33,195 bases of DNA. Origin: an uncultured Alphaproteobacteria bacterium. Lineage in GTDB: Bacteria > Pseudomonadota > Alphaproteobacteria > HIMB59. The stretch's first letter is position 1. Each line of letters begins with the position of its first letter. The DNA lies in contig CACBZW010000005.1 in assembly GCA_902543855.1 (NCBI GenBank), forward strand, positions 1 through 33,195, in the 5' to 3' direction. The notes below the pieces were generated by a model that saw only the letters and a list, made by a program, of their open reading frames with translations, ran no database searches and was not told the DNA's origin. The translations under genes and the position numbers were made by a program. Below, piece by piece: positions 18,406 to 26,779 of this stretch.

Positions 18406-18421
18406 AGAAATTTTAAAATGA

Positions 18422-18455
18422 AAAAAGCCTAAATACTTATTTATCTAGGCTTTTT
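18422..18455 (-). terminator. Rho-independent terminator of the methylamine operon
   Basis: Perfect 10-bp inverted repeat AAAAAGCCTA / TAGGCTTTTT around a 14-nt loop. On the minus strand it lies about 10 bp past the stop of the DmdA-like gene and ends in a T run, so it terminates that operon and separates it from the rmuC transcript. The symmetrical A and T runs could also let it work on the plus strand, but no plus-strand gene ends here. Confidence 0.85.
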
Positions 18456-18464
18456 AAAATAAAA

Positions 18465-19769
18465 TTAATATGCCGTATCTCTTCCATCATCCTTTGCAAT
18501 TTCTCGTGCATTAGGATTTACTGACGGTCTAAAAGGTATTTCAACTATTTCACCATCTACAGGCGACCCTGGAGTTTCACAATACTCATCAGGTAGATGA
18601 AATTTAAATTTATTACCTAAGTCTTTTTTCTCATAAGGTACATATCCCATTGCGATATTTGTTCCCAATTCTGGGGAATACCAAGGTGATGTTAGATACC
18701 CTATTGGTGTAGATCCATCTTCAGATATAAGCCAAAAGTCTGGAGCATATTCATCAATGGGTTTACCACCTAATCTAAATCCAACTAGTTGGTTGCTATA
18801 TGGTTTCTCACCTGCCTCAATTTTTGTTCTCATTGCCTCTAGAGCTTCTTTACCAATATAGTCAGCTTGTTTTTTTCTTGGAACCTGATAGCCAAGGTTG
18901 CATTGAAATGGATAAGTTTCGGCATCAAGATCTTGACCCCAAGATAAAATTCCTGCAGCTATTCTTCTATGATGAGCAGGTGCAATTACTTTAAGATTGT
19001 GTTTCTTTCCAGCCTCTAAAACAGCATTCCACATATCATCTGCATACAAAGTTGCATCTCTGAGGTAGATTTCATATCCCTTTTCCCCAGTAAAACCTGT
19101 TTGGGAAATAATACAATCTCTCCCTCCAACTTTTGCTGCCATTAATCCATAGTAGGGAATATCTCTAACAGCATCTCCAACCAAATCTGCCATAAGATCG
19201 ATTGATTTTGGTCCTTGAATTTGAACAGGAGATACATCTATTTCATCAATTTCAACATTAAATTTTTTATCGTGATTTACACCTTGAAGAAAAAACATAA
19301 TATCAGAGTCAGATAGTGAAAACCAAAATTCATCCTCTGCAATTCTGAGTAATATAGGATCATTTAACACTCCTCCTTTGTCATTACAAAGGATTACATA
19401 TTTTCCTTTCATTACATCAATTCTTGTAGCATCTCTTGTGATAACGAAATTTGTAAATTTTAAGGCGTCAGGTCCTTTTACACGAATTTGTCTTTCTACT
19501 GCAACATTCCACATAGTTACGTGATTTACTAATGCATCATATTCGACCATTGCACCACCATCCTCAGGTTTTACATAACCTCTAGGATGATACATTCTAT
19601 TGTACACGGTGCATCTCCAACATCCTGCTTCCACTGATAAATGCCAATAGGGATTTTTTCTAACTCTAGTAGATATAAGCATTTGTTGAGGTGTTGGTCC
19701 TGATTGCCTTAAATTAAAAGGGACTTTTCTGTCAGATTGGTCCACTGAACTTGGTTGCTTAAGCTTCAT
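18465..19769 (-). CDS. DmdA/GcvT-family tetrahydrofolate-dependent methyltransferase (substrate unknown)
   Basis: A 434-aa cytosolic folate-binding enzyme of the GcvT fold, closest in pattern to DMSP demethylase DmdA: STRVRKNPYW, TVYNRMYHP, HVTMWNVAVERQIRVKGPDA, LNDPILLRIAEDEFWFSLSDSD (Asp137 matches the catalytic-site Asp of GcvT) and SPVQIQGPKS. It is longer than DmdA (about 370), with extra N- and C-terminal segments. Where DmdA, as I recall it, has SGWSKQGGFEIY, this protein has TGFTGEKGYEIY, the GcvT-like form, so DMSP is doubtful as substrate. It is the last gene of the operon, has the window's best Shine-Dalgarno, and ends 9 bp from a terminator. Beside dimethylglycine oxidase, sarcosine oxidase and a MetF-like gene, a role in demethylating an N- or S-methyl compound onto THF is inferred. 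Confidence 0.8.
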   Translation of the reverse strand: MKLKQPSSVDQSDRKVPFNLRQSGPTPQQMLISTRVRKNPYWHLSVEAGCWRCTVYNRMYHPRGYVKPEDGGAMVEYDALVNHVTMWNVAVERQIRVKGPDALKFTNFVITRDATRIDVMKGKYVILCNDKGGVLNDPILLRIAEDEFWFSLSDSDIMFFLQGVNHDKKFNVEIDEIDVSPVQIQGPKSIDLMADLVGDAVRDIPYYGLMAAKVGGRDCIISQTGFTGEKGYEIYLRDATLYADDMWNAVLEAGKKHNLKVIAPAHHRRIAAGILSWGQDLDAETYPFQCNLGYQVPRKKQADYIGKEALEAMRTKIEAGEKPYSNQLVGFRLGGKPIDEYAPDFWLISEDGSTPIGYLTSPWYSPELGTNIAMGYVPYEKKDLGNKFKFHLPDEYCETPGSPVDGEIVEIPFRPSVNPNAREIAKDDGRDTAY

Positions 19770-19772
19770 ATA

Positions 19773-19780
19773 TCCTCCTA
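19773..19780 (-). promoter_or_regulatory. Strong Shine-Dalgarno of the DmdA-like gene
   Basis: TAGGAGGA on the minus strand, 3 nt before the ATG; it contains the complete AGGAGG and stands out against the SD-poor genes around it, suggesting high expression. It lies directly after a small hairpin (19782-19803). Confidence 0.75.
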
Positions 19781-19781
19781 T

Positions 19782-19803
19782 AAAAAATGCAGTAGCAATT
19801 TTT
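19782..19803 (-). promoter_or_regulatory. Small hairpin with T run in the DmdA-like leader (attenuator-like)
   Basis: In the 80-bp gap after the MetF-like gene, the minus strand can form a hairpin: A5/T5 plus TGC/GCA around loop TACT, with one mismatch, followed by a T run and then the Shine-Dalgarno. The stem is AT-rich and weak. It might partly terminate transcription from upstream or hide the ribosome site. Nothing in the rest of the gap matched a riboswitch I know. Confidence 0.25.
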
Positions 19804-19849
19804 GAAAATTAATTTCTTTTTAGGGTCTATGCAATCGAAAAATTAGAAC

Positions 19850-20731
19850 TTAAAAGATTTTGTTGTGGAGGACTATTTTGTTATTTTCCATTGTAAAATC
19901 ACCATTTTGAAGAGCATTTAACCAATGACAGGTCTTCTCGAAGCCACCAAAAGGAAAACAGTGAAAATTTTTAAATGAACTTTGTTCTTTAGAGAAGTTT
20001 GCTAATTCAATAAACATTTCATCGTTTGAAGTTTTTGTTAAAAGGTCAGTTACTTTAGATGAGTTTTTTTTCAAAAAACTTAATGAATTTCCAACACCAC
20101 TCATTATGCCAAAATTAAGAAGTGTTTTAAAAGACGCCGGGCCTGGAAAGCCTACTCTGACGGGTAATTTTATATTTGAATTATCTAAAAATTTACACCA
20201 TTTAATAAATGGTTCGGCATTAAAAAAAAATTGAGTAACAAGTTCTAAACTTAAATTTTTATTCTTTGATAATTCATATTTTTTATCTAAAAATTCGTTG
20301 ACAGTATTTTGATCAATATCAGGTGAACCTTCTGGGTGTCCAGCTATTCCTATCTCTTCAAATTCATTATCCTTTAATAAACCAGACTCTAGTATTTCCA
20401 GCGAGGATGATACTGATCCATTCTGATTACCACCACCACCTATAACAAGAATTTTTTTGCTATCTGTTCTATTTCTTAGTTCTTTTAGGAAGTCTGAAAC
20501 ATGATCTAAATTTCTCATTGTCCTTGCAGGCAAATGAGTAATAGGAGTTAATTCTTGTTTAGATACAAAATCAACAGTTTCTAAGATATCGTTTTCCGTA
20601 GCATCAGGTAAATATGTTATGTAGACATTATTTTTTTTATCTAGAGGGATAGACTTTAGTTTGTGTCTTACTTTTGGGTTTAACTCTATGGTAAAGCCAT
20701 CTACTAAAGAAACGATATTTTCTTTGATCAT
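19850..20731 (-). CDS. Divergent methylenetetrahydrofolate reductase-like protein (MetF family)
   Basis: A 293-aa TIM-barrel protein of the MTHFR family, which interconverts 5,10-methylene-THF and 5-methyl-THF with FAD. Family blocks are recognisable: FTIELNPK (the N-terminal Glu), PITHLPARTMRN, GIAGHPEGSPDI, LELVTQFFFNAEPFIKW (Gln and Phe of the folate site) and RVGFPGPASFKTLLNFG. The strand that in E. coli MetF reads ALRGD, with Asp120 near the flavin, reads VIGGGGNQNG here, so that Asp seems to be replaced. It follows dimethylglycine oxidase by 18 bp without a clear Shine-Dalgarno. In this operon it likely processes the methylene-THF made by the two oxidases, or oxidises methyl-THF from the DmdA-like enzyme. 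It need not be the methionine-pathway MetF. Confidence 0.8.
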   Translation of the reverse strand: MIKENIVSLVDGFTIELNPKVRHKLKSIPLDKKNNVYITYLPDATENDILETVDFVSKQELTPITHLPARTMRNLDHVSDFLKELRNRTDSKKILVIGGGGNQNGSVSSSLEILESGLLKDNEFEEIGIAGHPEGSPDIDQNTVNEFLDKKYELSKNKNLSLELVTQFFFNAEPFIKWCKFLDNSNIKLPVRVGFPGPASFKTLLNFGIMSGVGNSLSFLKKNSSKVTDLLTKTSNDEMFIELANFSKEQSSFKNFHCFPFGGFEKTCHWLNALQNGDFTMENNKIVLHNKIF

Positions 20732-20749
20732 ATTTTTAAAATATAATAG

Positions 20750-23224
20750 TTAAGACTTTAATCTACGATTTTCTGGGTCGAGCAAAGGTTCCTCTGTAAC
20801 TGTTAATGGATACCTTTTGCCAAAGTACTCGACCTCTAACTTATTTCCTTTTTCTGACAATTCTGTTGGTAAATATCCATAAACAATGTGTTTATCTACA
20901 AAATAGCCATAATTTGTACTTGTAACATACCCTACAGCTTTACCATTTGAATAAATTGGTTCTGTGCCCAAGGCCATTCCTTCAGGGTCATCAATAATCA
21001 TACAAGTAAGTCTCTTTTCAATTGGTTTTTCTTTTATTTTTTGAAGTGCATTCTTACCGATAAACTCATCATCTTTTTTAAGCTTTACTGTAAAGCCTAA
21101 GCCTGACTCATAAGGGTTGTAATTAGTATGAATATCTGTACCCAGTGATCTATAGCCTTTCTCCAATCTGAGTGACTCAAAAGCACCAGCACCTGAGCAA
21201 ATCATGTTGAACTCTCTTGAGGTTTCTCGAAGTTCATCCCATAATGATAGCCCATACTCAGTAGGTGTGTATATTTCCCAACCTAATTCACCTATATAAG
21301 ATATTCTTACAGCAACACAAGGAATGTTACTGATTGAAATCTTTTTAATATGGAAAAATGGAAAACCCTCGTTAGATACATCATCATCATCACACAGTTT
21401 TTCAAGAACAGATCTTGAATTTGGCCCCCATAATCCGATACCTGCAAAAGCAGATGTCCAATCTATGATCTGAACACTTCCGTCATCAGGAGCATTTGCT
21501 CGAAGCCAACTAATATCAATCATTCCATTCCCAGCTCCTGCCAAGACCCAAAATTTATTTTCCTCAAGTCTACTAATAGTTAGATCACTCTTTATACCAC
21601 CATACATATTAGAAATTACGCTATAAACAACTTTACCTACGGCAACATCAATATTATTTGTGCAAACTTTCTGTAATAATTTTAGAGCACCTTTTCCACT
21701 TACTTCAATTTTCACAAATCCTGTAATATCAAACAGGGCACCCGTTTGTCTTGTTACAAGATGTTCAGCTGCTTGAATTGGTGACCAATATTTTGCAGCC
21801 CAGCCTGTCCTATTTGGAAAGTTTTTACCTTTCATTAATTCAGCATTTGACTCATACCATTGAGGTCTTTCCCAGCCCATAGTCTCAAAGAAATGTGCTT
21901 TTTGTCCTTCTAACCTTGCATAAAATGGACTTCTTCTGAGTGGTCTTGGCTGCTCCATTTGTTGAAGCGGGTGAATAATATCATATACCTCTTTATAATT
22001 CTGCTTACCTCTTGACCTTAGATATTTCCTGACATGATGATGTTGATGAAAACGATTGATATCTCCTTGACGAACATCAAGTTCAGGCTCACCATTCACT
22101 ATCCATTCTGCCATAGCTTTTCCAACACCACCCGCATGTGTTATCCATACAGCATTAGCGGTCCACAAACCTTTTACACTTGTCTCGCCCATTAAAGGGT
22201 TACCATCTGTTGTAAATGAAAAAATTCCATTAATTTTTTTTGTAAGTTTTTTTTCTGAAAATCTTGGGAACAACCAATTCGACTCTTTATGTGCACCTTC
22301 AAAATCATCAGGTCTAAAGTCCACCAAAGAGGGCATTTCTTCAGCATCTTCAGGTTTCTTTAATTCTTCTGACTCTAAAATTCTTGGTTCATGTCGATAA
22401 TTCCCAATAACATAAGTATCATTCCATTGTCTGAAATAGAGACTGTAATCTTGGTGACGCATCAATGCGTGTTCAACCAAAGCTTCTTTGTGATCAGCTT
22501 TAAATTCTTTCAATTCTTCAAACGGTTCTAACCACACCATTTGATGTTCGCAGGGAACTAGAGGCAATGATATGTTCGCAAGTCTTCCCATTTTTGGAGC
22601 CCAGATACCAGTTGAGACAAGTACAATATCGGCTTCATAATCACCCTTAGATGTTTGTACACCGCGAATTTGATTATTCTGAATTTTAAAACCATTAACT
22701 GCTGTGTCACCAAAGAATTCCCCTGCTTTTAAATCAGTCACATATTTTGCCATTGCTCTAACTGCCCTTACAGGTGCTGCTAAACCATCAGTTGGAACAT
22801 AATATCCTCCGTGAATTTTTTCTGGATCAATATAGGGGCTCATTTTTAAAACTTCATCTGGAGTAATTATTTTTGCATCAGTTAATCCATAACTGTGAGC
22901 TATACCTAGTTTTCGATACAGGTCTTGATGTCTTTCTTTTGTCTTCGATACTTCAATTCCTCCAACAGTATGAAAACAAGGTTTTCCCTCGTATGATAAG
23001 GATCTAAGTAAGTCAACTGTGTACTGCGCAAATTTACACATCATTCGTGAAGGATTAGTTTGAAACACACCTCCTGGTGCATGACTCGTAGAGCCTCCAG
23101 TTTCAAACAATGGCCCTTGATCGAGTATGACCATATCTTTCCAACCCAATTGAGCTAAATGATAGGCGGTGCTCGCTCCAACAATACCACTGCCAACGAT
23201 AATTATTCTTGATTTTCTTGCCAT
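20750..23224 (-). CDS. Dimethylglycine oxidase/dehydrogenase (FAD domain fused to GcvT-like folate domain)
   Basis: Oxidises N,N-dimethylglycine to sarcosine and passes the carbon to THF as 5,10-methylene-THF. At 824 aa it matches Arthrobacter globiformis dimethylglycine oxidase (830 aa) in layout and motifs. The FAD site is GSGIVG (11-16). GGSTSHAPGG places the expected covalent-FAD His at residue 48, as in that enzyme. Active-site candidates are His227 (CEHQMVW) and Tyr260 (RHQDYSLYFR). GIFSFTTDGNPLMGE and WITHAGGVGKAMAEW close the oxidase domain. The folate domain (about 430-824) has GGIKSDLTISRL with the key Asp, ISYIGELGWEIYTP, LRLEKGYRSLGTD and C-terminal LLDPENRRL. AGAGGAAT precedes the ATG. 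Oxidase versus dehydrogenase (electron acceptor) cannot be told from sequence. Confidence 0.92.
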   Translation of the reverse strand: MARKSRIIIVGSGIVGASTAYHLAQLGWKDMVILDQGPLFETGGSTSHAPGGVFQTNPSRMMCKFAQYTVDLLRSLSYEGKPCFHTVGGIEVSKTKERHQDLYRKLGIAHSYGLTDAKIITPDEVLKMSPYIDPEKIHGGYYVPTDGLAAPVRAVRAMAKYVTDLKAGEFFGDTAVNGFKIQNNQIRGVQTSKGDYEADIVLVSTGIWAPKMGRLANISLPLVPCEHQMVWLEPFEELKEFKADHKEALVEHALMRHQDYSLYFRQWNDTYVIGNYRHEPRILESEELKKPEDAEEMPSLVDFRPDDFEGAHKESNWLFPRFSEKKLTKKINGIFSFTTDGNPLMGETSVKGLWTANAVWITHAGGVGKAMAEWIVNGEPELDVRQGDINRFHQHHHVRKYLRSRGKQNYKEVYDIIHPLQQMEQPRPLRRSPFYARLEGQKAHFFETMGWERPQWYESNAELMKGKNFPNRTGWAAKYWSPIQAAEHLVTRQTGALFDITGFVKIEVSGKGALKLLQKVCTNNIDVAVGKVVYSVISNMYGGIKSDLTISRLEENKFWVLAGAGNGMIDISWLRANAPDDGSVQIIDWTSAFAGIGLWGPNSRSVLEKLCDDDDVSNEGFPFFHIKKISISNIPCVAVRISYIGELGWEIYTPTEYGLSLWDELRETSREFNMICSGAGAFESLRLEKGYRSLGTDIHTNYNPYESGLGFTVKLKKDDEFIGKNALQKIKEKPIEKRLTCMIIDDPEGMALGTEPIYSNGKAVGYVTSTNYGYFVDKHIVYGYLPTELSEKGNKLEVEYFGKRYPLTVTEEPLLDPENRRLKS

Positions 23225-23240
23225 TTATTCCTCTAAAAAT

Positions 23241-23269
23241 ACCTAATCAGTTCCAAAATTTGATGTCAA
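23241..23269 (-). promoter_or_regulatory. Possible promoter before dimethylglycine oxidase
   Basis: In the 58-bp gap after soxG, the minus strand has an eight-T run, then TTGACA (23264-23269), a 17-bp spacer and TTAGGT (23241-23246) preceded by TGA as an extended -10. The -10 is weak and the leader would be only about 10 nt, holding the Shine-Dalgarno. It could give the last three genes separate transcription. Confidence 0.3.
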
Positions 23270-23282
23270 TATGAAAAAAAAC

Positions 23283-23804
23283 CTAATAGTTAACCGCGTC
23301 AATAAGACGATCCTCAAGATAGTCAGCAAATGATCGATTACAACTAAGTAACAATTTTAGATCAAGATTAAAAATAGAACAGTCTACTCTAGCTAATAAT
23401 GTTTGTGCAGCAGTGGATTTTTTAAAGGATTTTTCTCTAAAGTCAAAATGCGTTAATTTATTTAATATATCAAAACTATTTTTACCCTGAATTTCAAAAA
23501 ATACTTGTGAGTCAGAAATATTTGTCGCCAATATTAAGGGTGATTTATTTAAGTCAGCTAAGATTTTGTTGAGTTTATTATTTTCAATTTCTTTTTCAAA
23601 TATCAAATTCCATTGATCAAAAGACATTTTTGCTAAAGTATAATTATCATTTGAAATTATCCTTAAATTATCTGATGGTGGTAAAAGTTTTAAAGATTTA
23701 TTTATGTGATTATTAAATTTTGAGTCACCAGATCCTCTTAACAGAATCTGTTGAATAACTTTTTTTTTTATTTCAATACCATCAGATCGGATTACTTCAG
23801 TCAT
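23283..23804 (-). CDS. soxG: Sarcosine oxidase gamma subunit
   Basis: Gamma subunit of heterotetrameric sarcosine oxidase, a small folate-domain-like protein that completes the complex. At 173 aa it is slightly short. The conserved part is central and C-terminal: VFFEIQGKNSFDILNKLTHFDFR, then AAQTLLARVDCSIF, and RSFADYLEDRLIDA, the last being the family's C-terminal signature. The N-terminal third is poorly conserved and Lys/Asn-rich. The ATG overlaps the soxA stop by 4 bp. Gene order soxB-D-A-G is the standard one, which supports the call strongly. Confidence 0.92.
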   Translation of the reverse strand: MTEVIRSDGIEIKKKVIQQILLRGSGDSKFNNHINKSLKLLPPSDNLRIISNDNYTLAKMSFDQWNLIFEKEIENNKLNKILADLNKSPLILATNISDSQVFFEIQGKNSFDILNKLTHFDFREKSFKKSTAAQTLLARVDCSIFNLDLKLLLSCNRSFADYLEDRLIDAVNY

Positions 23805-26779
23805 GAAACTAACCTTTTATTACCTTCATCATAAAAAACTGGTTTAACTATATCCACACCAGTTGTGCCCATACTTGATGTAGAAGCGTAAGCTTTTGTT
23901 CCAATCATAGAGTGGCCATTTTTGATAACAGCTAATGCAAAATCATGACCTAATGTAGGACTATAATAACAAGATGTAATATGACCAAGCATTGGAACAG
24001 GAGACTTAATTTCTTTATCAAGAATGATATGTTGTCCTTCCTCTAGTTTATCGGTTTTATTCGAGGGAATAATACCAACAAGTTGTTTTCTATCTTCTCT
24101 TATAGTATCAGACCGAGTAAGTGATCTTTTACCTAAAAAATCTTTTTTTGATTTACCAATCATCCAGCTAAGTCCTAAATCTATTGGCGTTATAGAACCA
24201 TCTGTGTCTTGGCCAACAATAATGTAACCCTTTTCTGCCCTTAAAAGATGCATTGCCTCCGTGCCGTAGGGAGCAAGACCAAATTCTTTTCCAACACTTT
24301 GAATGTTATCCCAAATTTTAGGGGCACTATTTGACGGAATATATATTTCGTAACCTAACTCCCCAGTAAAGCTTGCTCTTAGAATTCGTATTGGAACACC
24401 ATTAAATTCATGAAATTGGAAAGTCATAAATGGAAACTCCTCATTGCTAAAATTGATATTTGGAAAGGCTTTTTTCATAATTTCTCTGGTTTTTGGTCCA
24501 CTGATGTTGAAAGTTGCATATTGCTCTGTAATCGAGTTCATAAAAACTTTTAAATTTGGCCACTCGGTTTGAGCATATTCCTCCATGCAACCTAAAACAG
24601 TAGCAGCACCTCCAGTAGTTGTAGTGGCAATAAAATGCTGATCAGAAATTTTACAAATTATCCCGTCATCTTTTACCATTCCATCTTCCCCCAACATAAG
24701 AGCATATCTTGCAGAACCTTGTTTCATCTTAGTAAAACTGTTTGTGTAAATTAAATTCATAAATTCCAACGCATCCTCACCTTTGATCTCAATTTTTCCT
24801 AATGTGCTCCCATCTAAAATACCTGCGTTTTCTCTTACATTTTTGCTCTCTCGTTGAACAGCATCATGCATCGACTCATCTTTATTAATTTGAAAATACC
24901 ATGGCCTTTTCCATTGCCCGACATCCTCAAAAATTGCACCATTTTTTAAGTGCCAATTATGTATTGGTGATTTTCTCTCTGGGTCATAAAACTCATAGCA
25001 ATTTCTGCCAGCTATTGCAGAAAAACTTAAAGGAGCATAGGGTGGTCGATAAATAGTTGTGCCAACTTCATTTACTTTTTTATCCAGAAGATCAGAAACT
25101 ATTCCCAGTGCGTTAATACTACTAATTTTACCTTGATCGGTTCCCATACTATTTGTTGTATATCTTTTTAAATGTTCAATTCTATCAAAACCCTCTGTTA
25201 TTGCTTGACGGATATCTTTAGTTGTTACATCATTTTGTAAGTCAATAAATGATTTAGCCCATAATGATTTCTTTTGCGGAGAGACCTCCCACAATTTTTC
25301 AATGTTATACTTAGCATTTGTATTTAATTCGAGTTTAACGTCTAATTTTTTGACTTTAAAAGTTTTCAATTTTTCATTTATATCAGAATTTAAATTATCA
25401 AAATTAAATTGTCCTGAAGCAGAACCAAGAGTTATGGTAGGTTGAAAAGGTTTTGATGGTTTGTAAGTTAAATCTTTCTCATCCCAATCTAATAAACCTT
25501 TTGATTGAGTAAACAAGTGAACATCTGGATTTATTCCACCTGACAAACATAAGCAGTCACATTTAATTTCATTCAAGGCACCAGAACTATCCTCAACAAG
25601 AATTTTTTCAATTTTTTTGTTTCCAAATGCTCCTTTTATTTGTGAATTTGTGTAAAGAGGAACATCATTTTTTCTTATCAAGTCAAACAAATTTGGCTCA
25701 ATTTCCTCCCCGGATCGTGAGTCGATATATGCTTTTGGTTTTAAACCAGCTTTTATAAGACTATAAACTAAGCTGTTTGAATTCGAATTATTACTGAAAA
25801 TAACAGGTTCTTTAGAAGGTGCTAGTCCATATCGGCACATATATTTTTCAAAGGAAGAGCTTAGCATTATGCCTGGGAGATCGTTATTTTGAAAAGATAA
25901 AAATCTCTCAATGTGTCCATTACATAATATTGTGTGACCTGTGCGTATCTTATGTAAAGTGCTATTAACTTTTCCTTCAATCGGTTTAGAGCCAACAAAT
26001 CTATCTTCAATGGCTATAAGATGATTAATGTAATTATAAGTAGTAACAAGTGTGTTTTTTAAAATCTTTATATTCTTAGAGTCTTCTATTTCTTGTATAG
26101 TTTCTTTTAACCAATCTTTAGGCTCTTTGTTATCAATTGATGATATTTTGTTTGAATTATTTATAATGCCACCAAGTTGTTCCTCAAAGTCAATTAACAA
26201 CACATCATAATTTGAGTTGATGAAAGATTTAGCTGCGAGGAGTCCATTTATTCCTCCTCCTATAATTGTAATATCGACATTGTGATGGATATGATTGCTT
26301 ATGCCTTTGAAATCTTTGGGAGGTTTACCTAATCCAGCGGCTCTTCTAATAAGTGGTTCATACAAATTTTTCCAAAATTTCTTATGCGGCCCCATGAACG
26401 TTTTATAGTAAAAACCAGCAGTAAAAATTGGAGAAAATAAGTTATTGATACTTCCAAAATCGTTTTCAAGAGAAGGCCATCTGTTTTGACTTTCAATTTC
26501 CATTCCTTCATAAATTTTTTTTATAGTTGCTCTTGTGTTTGGTTCGGAATATTCACTAATTATTTGGACTAGAGCATTTGGTTCTTCTATACCACAAGTA
26601 TAAATTCCTCTTGGCCTATGGTACTTAAAACTTCTTCCTACAAGGTTAATATTATTTCTTAATAGAGCTGAGGCTATAGTATCGCCTTTGTAGCCAAAAT
26701 ATTTGACCCCATCAAACTTGAAGCTAATTTTTTGATGAAACTGAATAAATTGATTATCTTTTAAATTTATAGATTTCAT
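23801..26779 (-). CDS. soxA: Sarcosine oxidase alpha subunit
   Basis: Large subunit of heterotetrameric sarcosine oxidase; binds NAD and tetrahydrofolate and receives the carbon removed from sarcosine. The 992 aa are family length. The N-terminal ferredoxin-like domain has FGYKGDTIASALLRN and GRSFKYHRPRGIYTCGIEEPNA. The dinucleotide domain begins DITIIGGGINGLLAA (about 171-185), followed by GHTILCNGHIERFLSFQNNDLPG. The C-terminal GcvT-like folate domain (about 600-990) has RENAGILDGSTLGKIEI, GGAATVLGCMEEYAQTEWP, ASFTGELGYEIYIPS and LRAEKGYIIVGQDTDG. The ATG overlaps the soxD stop by 4 bp. All domains appear intact. Confidence 0.97.
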   Translation of the reverse strand: MKSINLKDNQFIQFHQKISFKFDGVKYFGYKGDTIASALLRNNINLVGRSFKYHRPRGIYTCGIEEPNALVQIISEYSEPNTRATIKKIYEGMEIESQNRWPSLENDFGSINNLFSPIFTAGFYYKTFMGPHKKFWKNLYEPLIRRAAGLGKPPKDFKGISNHIHHNVDITIIGGGINGLLAAKSFINSNYDVLLIDFEEQLGGIINNSNKISSIDNKEPKDWLKETIQEIEDSKNIKILKNTLVTTYNYINHLIAIEDRFVGSKPIEGKVNSTLHKIRTGHTILCNGHIERFLSFQNNDLPGIMLSSSFEKYMCRYGLAPSKEPVIFSNNSNSNSLVYSLIKAGLKPKAYIDSRSGEEIEPNLFDLIRKNDVPLYTNSQIKGAFGNKKIEKILVEDSSGALNEIKCDCLCLSGGINPDVHLFTQSKGLLDWDEKDLTYKPSKPFQPTITLGSASGQFNFDNLNSDINEKLKTFKVKKLDVKLELNTNAKYNIEKLWEVSPQKKSLWAKSFIDLQNDVTTKDIRQAITEGFDRIEHLKRYTTNSMGTDQGKISSINALGIVSDLLDKKVNEVGTTIYRPPYAPLSFSAIAGRNCYEFYDPERKSPIHNWHLKNGAIFEDVGQWKRPWYFQINKDESMHDAVQRESKNVRENAGILDGSTLGKIEIKGEDALEFMNLIYTNSFTKMKQGSARYALMLGEDGMVKDDGIICKISDQHFIATTTTGGAATVLGCMEEYAQTEWPNLKVFMNSITEQYATFNISGPKTREIMKKAFPNINFSNEEFPFMTFQFHEFNGVPIRILRASFTGELGYEIYIPSNSAPKIWDNIQSVGKEFGLAPYGTEAMHLLRAEKGYIIVGQDTDGSITPIDLGLSWMIGKSKKDFLGKRSLTRSDTIREDRKQLVGIIPSNKTDKLEEGQHIILDKEIKSPVPMLGHITSCYYSPTLGHDFALAVIKNGHSMIGTKAYASTSSMGTTGVDIVKPVFYDEGNKRLVS

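Noticed and set aside
18465-19769. Naming the gene dmdA or gcvT
   Set aside because: It shares most blocks with DmdA but lacks the DmdA SGWSKQGG-type motif, and it is not with gcvH/gcvP; neither symbol is safe.
19770-19849. SAM-II/SAM-V riboswitch
   Set aside because: No match to the conserved pseudoknot bases I know could be found by eye.
19850-20731. Naming the gene metF
   Set aside because: Divergent MTHFR family member with a changed flavin-site residue and a catabolic context; a housekeeping metF role is not shown.
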